From Asparagopsis taxiformis (lineage: Eukaryota > Rhodophyta > Florideophyceae > Bonnemaisoniales > Bonnemaisoniaceae), in the NCBI GenBank assembly GCA_030407315.1, contig JALQPE010000464.1, forward strand, positions 1 through 64,000: DNA of 64,000 nt, given 5' to 3'. The notes below the pieces were generated by a model. The model was given only the letters and a program-made list of their open reading frames with translations. It was not told the origin of the DNA and ran no database searches. The stretch's first letter is position 1. The number at the start of each line of letters is the position of its first letter. Both the position numbers and the translations under genes were made by a program. Of the stretch, positions 1 through 9,048 are shown piece by piece.

Positions 1-2543
1 GAGCGTCTCTCGATACTTCGCACGCGTGCGACGAGCAACAACGTGAAAGCCACGACGGCCCCGAAAACGCACACGAGCGGTCGGGTTAAGCGCACGCGTG
101 CGCGACGTTGCACGATGCAACAAACGAAGGCGACGAGCCGCAGAACGAGAGCGAAGGCACAACGAGTGGCCGGGACGTCCACCCTTGCGTTGGGGGGGCG
201 CGATGCGTGCTAGAGCCGTCGCTCTTTTCGTTTTCGACACCATACGTTGGTGGAGGCACGAGCGCCAACGAAAGATTGGACGACGAGTCCACGCGCGGAC
301 GATTCACACGATGTGAAGAGCCACGACTGGCTCGACAGTGTTGACCGTCCCACGGGCAAAGGTGACGACACCACGGGCCACGGACGGACAACACGTCAGA
401 TTTTTTCGCGCGAAAAATTATACTTGGGCCAACGGGCCATGGACGCACGGTACGAAAAATCGGGCCGATTACAGTGCGCTAATTCCGGCCAAATCTCGGG
501 ACACGCGTGCCCCGAAAATTTCGTAATTTTGGCATGTCACGTGAGCCATCGTACGTCCCCGTGGACAGCCGCTGACAACGAGTCGCATCGACCAACGAGG
601 TCAACGCCAAACAGCTCGCGAGCTAACGGCTACGTGACGCCGGAAGGCGGAGAAACGACGTAGGACGGACGCGTCCCCGGCGAAGATGGCAACGGCCTCA
701 TTACGAAACTCCCCGCACGAAGCGGAACGAAGCTATACGTTAGCCGACGAATTAGACCAACGGGTCTCAGCGCACGAAGCGCGCGAGTAAAGCGTGCGAA
801 CGACGAGCCAACGAGGCCGCGACGACGGACGGCGAACCGTATCGCCATCGTGAGGCACGACGCCGAACACGGCAGCCACGTACGGCAACCACGGAACGAC
901 ACAACGGTGTCCTGCCACGCGGGCATAACGAACGACGCGCGAAAGCGAAAAGCCCGCCGGCTAGTCGAAACGCACGAGCAAACCCGAAAGGGGTTGACCA
1001 CGTACGGTCACGAAGGCTAAGACGCGCACGTCCGCGTCGCAAAACGAGTAAGCTAACGAGCTTAGACCCCGTACGAATTCGAAGGCGCACGCGCCACCGG
1101 CCACGTCGGCCAGGAGACGAGCGCGTACGCGGACGTCGTAACGATAACGACGTACCTCAACGGGTCGACCCCGCGAAACGAAAATACGAATACGCGACGG
1201 CGTACAAGCTGGTAGCCAACGTAAAACGGCACAGCTGAAGGCAACGAGCCGACGAAAAACTGGCTCACGTAACAGCCTCAAACGCCCGCGGGCATGCGAA
1301 ACGACTTCGTCAATCGCGTCCCCGTCGGGTTCGCAAGTCGAATGAACGAAATTACGCAACGGCGTAGAGGGCGAGCATTACGTATGCCCAGGTGCACGTC
1401 GCACCACATAACGAATGAGCTAACGAAACGCTCCTCGGACGCCGCGGCGAACGACGCCGCCCCGCGAAACGGACTAGCGCAACGATTGCGCCACCGGCTA
1501 ACGTGAAGCCGCGGGAACGTGAAGCGCGACGGCGCTAACGGTGTTAACGGCTATACGAAAAGCCAAGCCCGCCGGCAAAAACGTTGTCTACGGAACCGCG
1601 ACGCACCACGACGCACTACCGCGTACACGCAACGGCGTGAAGCGTCAAGCCAACTCACGCGCGAGTCGGCCTGACGCTTAGCGAATTTTCCGTCCAGCTC
1701 ACCGGAGCGAATTAAAATTGGCACCGACGTGCTACGTGCCAGAGAGCTCGAATGCTCAACGGAATTCGACACCCGACGGGTTATCCGCACGAGGAACGAC
1801 GGCGGAAACGAATTCCGAGATAGTTACAAAATGATAACGCCACTGGCCAACGTGAAGCCGCGGCAACGCGAAGCGCGACGGCGCTAATGACGTCAACGGC
1901 TATACGAAAAGCCAAGCCCGCCGGCCACCACGTCGTCAACGAAACCGCAACGTACTGCGACGAATTACTACATACACGCCACGGCGTAGAACGTCAAACC
2001 GACTCACACGCCCGTCGGTCTGACGTTCGACGAAATTTTCGCCCAGCTCATCGGAGCAAATTAAAATGGGCACCGATGTGCTACGCGCTAAGGAGCTCGA
2101 ATGCTCAACGAAATCCGACACCCGACGGGGTTATCCGGACGAGAAACGACGGCGGAAACGATTTCCGAGTTAGTTACTAAATGATACGCACGCCAACGGG
2201 CTCTATGATCGAGGTTAACGTACCACTCGCAGTGAAAAGCCGCCGCTACGCGCCGCCGCTTTGCCGAATAATTGCGTGTGTTATGAACCTGCCAACGGGC
2301 ACGCGCCGCCGCGAACTCGAAGCACGGGCTACGTAAGCCTTACGACACCCGACGGGGTAGACGCCACAACAAAAAATTGTGGGGAGGGGCTTAACGCTAA
2401 CCCCTCCCCCGCTGCAGACGACCTGCCAAACGCAAATTACGAAGCTCAACGGAGCCATGCGATTACGCAAAGAAACAAGACGAAGTTTACGAAGTAACAC
2501 GATGCTGGAGCCGACGTGGCCTACGAACTAACCTAGGAACGAC
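1..2543. other. Non-coding 3' internal region of element A
   Basis: No convincing gene. The ORFs here are short, overlap on both strands and have the arginine-rich look of random translation of CG-dinucleotide-rich DNA. The only structure I can support is the tandem duplication at about 1500-2187. The region lies between the unseen pol end and the antisense ORF, an unusually long untranslated stretch for a gypsy element. Confidence 0.6.
1500..2187. repeat. Direct tandem duplication, period about 349 bp
   Basis: Two diverged head-to-tail copies, about 1500-1848 and 1849-2187. Both begin AACGTGAAGCCGCGG and end near GTTAC(A/T)AAATGATA. Shared landmarks in the same order include GGCTATACGAAAAGCCAAGC and GAGCTCGAATGCTCAACG. 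The many point differences show it is not recent. Confidence 0.8.
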
Positions 2544-4916
2544 CTAGTAGCGACGAGAACGCTTGCCCGCAGGGTCATACGGACCAGGGCCTTCGCCGCG
2601 GCTATCGTGGCTGCGGCTGCGACTGGGCTGAACGAAGCCCGGCGCATACGGATCGACGGTCTGCGTGACCACGGGGGCTCGCTCGCGACGCGACGCGGGA
2701 TCCCTAGCGTAAGGATCCGCAGTCCCGTGACTGCGCGTATCCGAAGGGCGCGCCGAAGCGGGGTCGCGTGGCAGGTACGCCGCTGCGTGACCATACCCGA
2801 CGGGGTCGCCGAAGCCGCCGCCACTCGCATAACCGTAAGGTTCATTACGAACGCCAACGGGCGGCGCGTAACTACGAGTCGCCGCGGCGAGACGCTCGGA
2901 AATCGCGCGTTCCGTTGCCAAGCGGGCAGTCAGGTCCAACGTCTGGGCCCTGAACTCTTCGGCTGCGCGAGCCACGGACGAGATGAGGGAACGAATAACC
3001 CAGCCGTCCGCACGAGGCGGAGCGGCCATCGACGTACCGAGAAGCCGACGGGCATCCTCATCGGAGACGCGGTCGTCCAGGCTAACGAAGCGTGGCGCGC
3101 GTTCGGCCGGCGTGGCCACATCCGGACGACTGACGTGGGCAACGTTGCCCCCTTCCGTAGCCTCGCGTGGCACGACCTCTCGAGGATCCGGCGCACGCGG
3201 CGCTTCGCTTTGATGGCCACGACGGCCAGAACGCGTCCCTCGGGGGCGCTCGTTGCCCCCGAGGCCGCCGAAATAACCGGCACGATTGCCACGACGGCGT
3301 TCGGAACGGGAAGCGACCCGCGGCACGTAAGCCCCATCACTTCGTACCTGGACGAACTCTTGGTTGTCCCCGGTCGCGTAATCGGGACGTATAACCCGAT
3401 ACTCCGGCCCCAATGCAAGGGCGCCGCGAACCTCAGCCAACGCGCTGGTGACGGAGACAAACGTGTCGGAACCGTCAACCGGGATTGCACGAAGCATCTC
3501 GTAATCGGCCAGGAAGTCCAACGTGGACTCCGGCAGTAGGCACGCGCGCCCGAACACACGACGTTCCACGAATAGCGAGCACGCGAGCATCGCTGCGTGT
3601 TCGATGTCCACGGCCATAAGGAAACGTTCCTTCACGGGGGCAGGCGCGTCCTTCACGGCATCGGTGAAATAATGTACCACGCGTGGTAATAACGTGGACG
3701 ACCCACGGGGGTACGGAAACTCCTCGACTACTTCCGGCAACGGCGGGAAGTAGAGCTCGCTCGGGACGACCCACGGAGCTGACGCGTGCGACACACGATA
3801 GTCGTCCGCGTTCACGTGGCGGAGAGCGAAGTGGTCATCGTACGACACGACGCTTTTGGAGATGACGCTCAACGAAAGAGCAGTCTTCCATTCGGCACGT
3901 TGCCTTTCGGAAAGTGTCCGCGGACATACGAATACGGACGACACCGAGATGAACGGCGGTTCCTCGGGCGTCCCCTTCCATAAGTATGCGTCCATACGGT
4001 CGACGTAGATCGCGTCGTTGACGTCACGCAACCACGAGCGGTCGCAACGTATCGACGCCGGGATCTGGTAACGTTCCGATCCCGGCGGCCCGTTGGCGAA
4101 ACGACGCCCGGCTGCTCGCCCCCACGTATCTTCGGCGGAACGCATATAGTCGACGACCGCGCGGGCGTCCAGACGATCTCTGGCCAACGTGGCGAGATCG
4201 TCATCCGTGATACCCACGCGGGGCAACGCAGCCCACGCGTGGGTCAGGACGCCTACGTTTAGCGCCGCCCCGCCACGTGAGGCGGTGCCGACCGTCCCAA
4301 CGGGGTCACCACCCTCCGGCGAGGGGTCCTGGCGAGGAGAACGCGGCGAGCCATCACGACGAGGCACGCCCGTGCGGGGCGCCGCCACAGCACGACGCGA
4401 ACGAGCGGCCGCTGCCATCGCGGCTACACCCGTCGACGGGGCCGCGGCGGCCGGAATGACGGGTGACGAATTCCCCGAGTCGGACGCCGTTGCGTCATCA
4501 TCACGTGGGGCATCGGCCCTAGCAGCCTCGGCAGGCGTCACGGAAGCCACCAGGCGAGACGGAGCCATCGGGCGAGACGAAGAGGCGACGGCCTGCGAAG
4601 CAACGGCTTCTCCCGCCCTCACGGATGGGGCGGGCGCGACGGACGCTTCCGTCGCTGGCGGCGCACCGGCCCCGACGAGGGAGGGAGCGCCCTGCGAAGG
4701 GTTCCTCGCTCCACCTCCAGCAGAGCCGGCGGGCCGCGGGGTGTTAGCATCGGTACTACGAGTCGTAACCATCGTGGTTACGCTGTACACGATAATTATG
4801 ACGAGTGCAACGAGCACGACGACGAGAGCCACGCGGGCTAGACGAAACAAGAGAACGAAAGGAACGGAGGTAGTAGTACCCAGCGGGGGAAGAGGATAAG
4901 GGAGAACGAAAGGCAA
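2544..4916 (-). CDS. Antisense ORF protein of gypsy element A (790 aa), unknown function
   Basis: Long intact ORF opposite in direction to the element's LTR orientation. If the first Met is used, residues about 24-46 form a strongly hydrophobic segment (possible membrane anchor). An internal Met at residue 49 (position 4772) would remove it and give a soluble protein starting MVTTRS. Residues about 50-215 are Ala/Pro/Ser-rich low complexity, about 215-510 look like a folded core, and the rest is Arg/Gly-rich. A decayed relative lies at 48450-53040 in element B and shares the pattern HY...PV..R...AV..E...M.AC....ERRV. I recognise no known domain. The Arg/Gly-rich tail could suit nucleic-acid binding, and a Gag-like or accessory role is possible. 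Confidence 0.6.
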   Translation of the reverse strand: MPFVLPYPLPPLGTTTSVPFVLLFRLARVALVVVLVALVIIIVYSVTTMVTTRSTDANTPRPAGSAGGGARNPSQGAPSLVGAGAPPATEASVAPAPSVRAGEAVASQAVASSSRPMAPSRLVASVTPAEAARADAPRDDDATASDSGNSSPVIPAAAAPSTGVAAMAAAARSRRAVAAPRTGVPRRDGSPRSPRQDPSPEGGDPVGTVGTASRGGAALNVGVLTHAWAALPRVGITDDDLATLARDRLDARAVVDYMRSAEDTWGRAAGRRFANGPPGSERYQIPASIRCDRSWLRDVNDAIYVDRMDAYLWKGTPEEPPFISVSSVFVCPRTLSERQRAEWKTALSLSVISKSVVSYDDHFALRHVNADDYRVSHASAPWVVPSELYFPPLPEVVEEFPYPRGSSTLLPRVVHYFTDAVKDAPAPVKERFLMAVDIEHAAMLACSLFVERRVFGRACLLPESTLDFLADYEMLRAIPVDGSDTFVSVTSALAEVRGALALGPEYRVIRPDYATGDNQEFVQVRSDGAYVPRVASRSERRRGNRAGYFGGLGGNERPRGTRSGRRGHQSEAPRAPDPREVVPREATEGGNVAHVSRPDVATPAERAPRFVSLDDRVSDEDARRLLGTSMAAPPRADGWVIRSLISSVARAAEEFRAQTLDLTARLATERAISERLAAATRSYAPPVGVRNEPYGYASGGGFGDPVGYGHAAAYLPRDPASARPSDTRSHGTADPYARDPASRRERAPVVTQTVDPYAPGFVQPSRSRSHDSRGEGPGPYDPAGKRSRRY

Positions 4917-5350
4917 CGGCCTGGATGACGATGGTGAGGAGAAGGGTGAGCGACGATCGCTATCACGTTAAGCCGCCGCTTAAATATCCTTCGGACGACC
5001 GTTGTCGACATGCCCGCTGGCAGATTCACGAAAAGGCCGCGGCCTGCGCTCGTATCGCGCTGAATTGACGCACACCCGCGTGGTGGAATTGGATACTGCA
5101 TCCGTTGCAGGAAAACGCCTAAGCGAGGCATTGACGTACGACGCCAACGGGCGGGCCGCGATGATTACGAAAGAGCCGGAGCGCACGCGCGCGCTCCGGC
5201 GCCGTGGCGATTCGATCAGCCAACCGGGCCATGTACGTTTCAACGAGATTTTTCGGGACAACTGCCACGTCCGCAGTTGTACCCGAAAAGGCGCCACGGC
5301 CCCGTGTCTCAGGCGCGTCCTGACGGGCCTCGCGTGGCCGGGACGTCCAC

Positions 5351-5365
5351 GTGTGGGGGTGGGGC
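5351..5365 (+). other. Polypurine tract of element A
   Basis: GTGTGGGGGTGGGGC lies two bases before the TGTAGTATACG start of the LTR. This is the expected place for the plus-strand DNA primer of an LTR retroelement, and it marks the following LTR as the 3' one. Confidence 0.7.
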
Positions 5366-5367
5366 TG

Positions 5368-6026
5368 TGTAGTATACGTGGCAATTCCGAAATTGCAAAT
5401 ATTTACGTTTTCCGCGGAATTCGAATTTCGGCGGATACGACCGGCGACAGCAATGCACGAACATTGCTGGCGCATGCGCGCGCGCAACCGGCACACGTGT
5501 GCAACGAACGTATTGGCAACGGCCAACGGACCAACGGGTCCCTACGTGTGACCCACAAGGTCCTTTCCCATTCGGGGACGTTACGAACAGTGTTTACACT
5601 GTAAAGCGATGCCATCGTGGCCATATAGGTATTGGCATCGTGCCGGGAGGGAAAGGGGACAAGACAACGATCGAGCAACGGCTCTAGTCTACGACTGACT
5701 TCTACGTTTTACGTTTACGTTCTGCCTAACGAGGCTTCGTCTCCGTCGAGCTGCGTACTCCCTACCCATCGCCGCACGTAAGGCTGATTGCGTGTAGTGC
5801 CTCCGGGCTTGGTTGAGAGCGCCTCCGGTGACGTACCACCTCGTTTGCTAACGTAATCCTCGCGTGGATTGTTGCGTCGTGACGCTCGTGTCTACTCGCT
5901 AACCACTCTACCTTCTACCGTTCTAACAATACAGTCAAACACCAGCGGGTGGACTGCTCGTTTCGTTTCGTAAGGACAGCGTGTCCGTAGCTCGTACCAG
6001 CTATCTAGAACTAACGTTGTTCCACA
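5368..6026 (+). repeat. 3' LTR of element A
   Basis: 659 bp, begins TGTAGTATACGTGG and ends CGTTGTTCCACA (TG...CA). Two close relatives lie at 48565-51816 (split by a hAT element) and 56840-57497. The last base before E1 sequence is fixed by comparison with the uninterrupted gene in E2, where sequence from about 6027 onward has its exact inverted counterpart near 38838. Confidence 0.9.
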
Positions 6027-7787
6027 GTGCCTACTGCGCCTACCGAGAACAATTCTTCGAAACCTGGAGATTGTGAAGTTGGGGATGTGTTGCAGAAGAA
6101 CGTAGGAACTCCAGAGCTTGAACCAACTGGTGCAAATCGAGGAAGAAATGACCACGGTGATGAAAATGACCTGCAACAATCACCTAGCCCAGTGGCAGCC
6201 GGAAGTGCCACGCTCAGACCAGAGCAGGGTGGAAAGTCGCCGGCGAATATGTCAGTTGGTCATCCAAGAACTGGTCGAGATGGTGAAGGAGGTCCTGAAT
6301 CTAGGAAGAGCGATGGGTCTGGAACGAAAGATGTCCGCGAAGAATGTCCCGAACATTCTTCTGGAAGGACAACGGAGGACCCGATGAAAGGTGTACGAAA
6401 TCAGGGTGATGGCACTGGAGACGCTATGTTATCTACAGCGGATGTCGGCCTACCTGTTTTACCTGAGCTGGAGGACACGGAAACACCTGTTACCAGTTCT
6501 ACGCCTAGGAAGTTGATGACAGCCAAGCACAGCAGTGGTTTCGTGCCCTTAAAGGCAAAGCCGAGGAATACGGAGACGCCGCCAATGATTCTACGATCCA
6601 AACGGAAATTGGTGGATGTCACCCCTCAAGAGGTTATTGACCTGGTGGGAGAGGATACCAGCAGGCCGCGGCAGAAGAAGAAGCAAAAGATGCGTGAAGA
6701 CGCAAATTTGCAATCCGGCAAAGACGCTGCAGTCCACGCGGTTCAAGGAGGTCAGTATTCGGACAGGCAACAAAATGATGTCCCTGACAAAGATGTGGAG
6801 GAAGGTATAGAAGCGAAACTGCCTGTTATCATTCATCCCGACAGTCGAATGAAATACTATGTGAATGGGAAACTGGTCGATACGCTTCGAGCCGAGGTCG
6901 CTGAAGCAGCAGCGAGTGCCTATTCGGCACAAAATGTTTCCGCTGAGTTTCTCTCGAGGGCTTATTTCCGAGAGAAACGAAATGAAATAGACTTGGTTGG
7001 GTTTACAATTCTGGACGGAATATTCAAGTCTTCTACTACTGCAGATGCGATCCACGAACTGCTCCTTCATTTTTCTGCGTTGTTTGAGGAACGTCTCGAG
7101 GATGCCAAGAAGAACTCTGAATCCGGTGACACCCGCAGAGATCCGGACTGGACACCGTGGTGCATGGCTATGATGGATGGGAAAAACTCTGATGAAGAAG
7201 GTGAGAAGGGCAGAGGAATCTTTATAACAAAGCGGAAGAGCTTATGTGATGACCTCGAGGATAACAATAATAATCTCTATCGGAAGAAGATGATTGTTGA
7301 GCTCGGTCTAGGTATTTGTGCGGAATGTTTGGAATTGAGGACTAGTGGGAAGGACCCGATGGCCTTCCCCAGCACTGGAACTACTTTAGTGCTGACTGGA
7401 GAGCGGACTAAACCTCGTGCTGGACATACAGACTATGAAGTGGGAATCGATGAAGTTAACAGTCCCCCTTCTCCGCCATCCTACTTCATGATGTCAAGCG
7501 GCGCAGATGGATTCGGCCTCGTGCTTGCACCCTACAGTCATGTCTGTTTATCCCATCCCAACAGAGAGTTATACAGAGTTCCAATGAAGAGGTGTGAAGT
7601 ACCACCATATTCTGTTCTTGTCTGCCGAGGGGATGTTTATCACCACGAGGAAGGATTTGAGAGCAATAAGGGTCTTCAATACAAGTTCCCGATCCGATCT
7701 CACATATTCCTCAAAACTGAGCAGCATCAAAGTGAAGAAGGAGAATATGTCGTTGGACATTGGGAGGGCAATTCGAAATTGAAGTGA
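6027..7787 (+). pseudogene. ParB/2OG-oxygenase-like protein, C-terminal half only (E1 copy)
   Basis: Encodes the last 586 or so residues of the 1174-aa protein that is complete at 37073-40597. The N-terminal half, including the ParB-like domain, was removed by gypsy A. The oxygenase-like C-terminus is intact: HTD (position 1055 of the full protein), a second His in GDVYHH, and an Arg-Ser-His near the end. It differs from the E2 copy by at least one residue (Thr versus Ala in ELEPxGANRG). An AATAAA signal lies 55 bp after the stop, at about 7843. Without a start or promoter of its own it is probably inactive. Confidence 0.85.
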
Positions 7788-8100
7788 TGAAGGGCATCTG
7801 TCCAGCCGTGTTGAAGCCTTAGTTGGGTATGAATCCGTAGAGTAATAAACACAATTCCAATAGAACATGATAAAAGAGATACTGCATGGATTCTTTATAT
7901 AGTCAGATCAACTTCACAAATGTAACAAACACCACATGCAGAAAGCTATTCTCCACAGAAAGCTCTAGCTACAAGAGCTGCAAATTCTAAACCTCTTCAT
8001 TAGATGCGAGAAACGATAGCAGATAGTAAAACCTGGTATTATAATACATCGTTTACTATCCCCGGTAAAATTTTCAGTTCCTGAGAACAGGAGTCTGGCC
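7788..8100 (+). other. 3' flank of the truncated oxygenase-like gene
   Basis: AT-rich. Holds AATAAA at about 7843 and a degenerate palindrome near 8033-8075 (CCTGGTATTATAATAC, then CCCCGGTAAAAT) that may be a decayed outer unit of the following array. The same sequence is present inverted at 36770-37072. No gene seen. Confidence 0.6.
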
Positions 8101-8104
8101 GGGT

Positions 8105-8632
8105 ATAAAGTTGGGTGGGTGTAGACCAAGTGCACCAACCCCATTGCCTGGGGGTACTCCGGATAACCTCAGCCAATGGCGTTGGTGCACCTGGCTTTTG
8201 GGAGGCCAAAATAATACCCGGTATTATTTTGGGTCGGTATAGACCAAGTGCACTAACCCCATTGGCCAGTGGTAGCCGGATACCCTCGGCCAATGGCGTT
8301 GGTGCACCTGGCGTTTGGGAGGCCAAAATAATACCCGGTATTATTTTGGGTCGGTATAGACCAAGTGCACCAACCCCATTGGCCGAGGTTGTCCAAACTA
8401 CCACCGGCCAATGGCGTTGGTGCACCTGGCTTTTGGGAGGCCAAAATAATACCCGGTATTATTTTGGGTCGGTATAGACCAAGTGCACCAACCCCATTGG
8501 CCGAGGTTGTCCAAACTACCACCGGCCAATGGCGTTGGTGCACCTGGCTTTTGGGAGGCCAAAATAATACCGGGTATTATTCCTAGTTTCTCAAGCCAGG
8601 TGCAGTGCACTCATTGGCCGAAGCCCACTTAT
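8105..8632. repeat. Tandem array 1 (118-bp unit) with palindromic core, E1
   Basis: Four units, period 117-118 bp. Core palindromes are at 8206-8232, 8323-8349, 8441-8467 and 8563-8581. The first three extend to 27 bp by CCAA/TTGG flanks; the fourth keeps only the 19-bp core AATAATACC-S-GGTATTATT. Each unit also has a second inverted repeat with arms GTGCACCAACCCCATTGGCC and GGCCAATGGCGTTGGTGCAC. GTGCACCTGG and CCAAGTGCAC bracket the core. It lies between one gene's 3' end and the next gene's 5' side. The E2 counterpart has six cores. Confidence 0.95.
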
Positions 8633-9048
8633 TCGTGGTTCATGTTGAATACAGATGCATTTGGTATGTACGCATCAGCTCCACGAGTTGGTGCAAAATG
8701 CTGGGAAGTATGTGACTTCAGCATTATGTAGTTATTACTTGAGTGGTTTTGGGGTAATCACCATGACCAACTCGTACCTGTTTAGCCACTTTGAGTGTGA
8801 ACTCGTCGTATAGCGATTGTATTTGGCCGCAGAAATTAACTGAATTTCGAGTATTACTCTTGATCTGAGTCAAGTGGTCTAGAAATAAACAAAAAATTGA
8901 AATCAGAGTTGAAACGGATTGTTCACGTTTGATCCTTTATCAGACTGCAGTAGCGAAATAAATCTATCTTAATCGTCTCTGTATCGTCGTTATCGGGGTC
9001 GTACACTCAATCAAGCTTCTCTCCATTCCTGCTTTCCATCATCCTTCA
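8633..9048 (+). promoter_or_regulatory. Upstream region of the second ParB/oxygenase-like gene
   Basis: About 415 bp from array 1 to the ATG at 9049. It should hold the promoter because the next gene starts here, but I see no clear TATA box. It is AT-rich with a pyrimidine-rich stretch (CTCTCCATTCCTGCTTTCC) just before the start codon. The same sequence is present inverted at 35578-36005. Confidence 0.4.

Larger units (their letters stand above)
1..6026 (+). mobile_element. Ty3/gypsy-type element A, 3' portion with 3' LTR
   Basis: GC-rich sequence ending in a 659-bp LTR at 5368-6026 that closely matches the 5' LTR of element C at 56840-57497, in the same orientation. A purine-rich tract (5351-5365) lies directly before the LTR, so the internal region lies to the left and continues beyond the window. 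The only long ORF is antisense. The element is inserted in the first cargo gene of E1: E1 coding sequence resumes directly after the LTR. No gag or pol is visible in this part. Confidence 0.85.
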
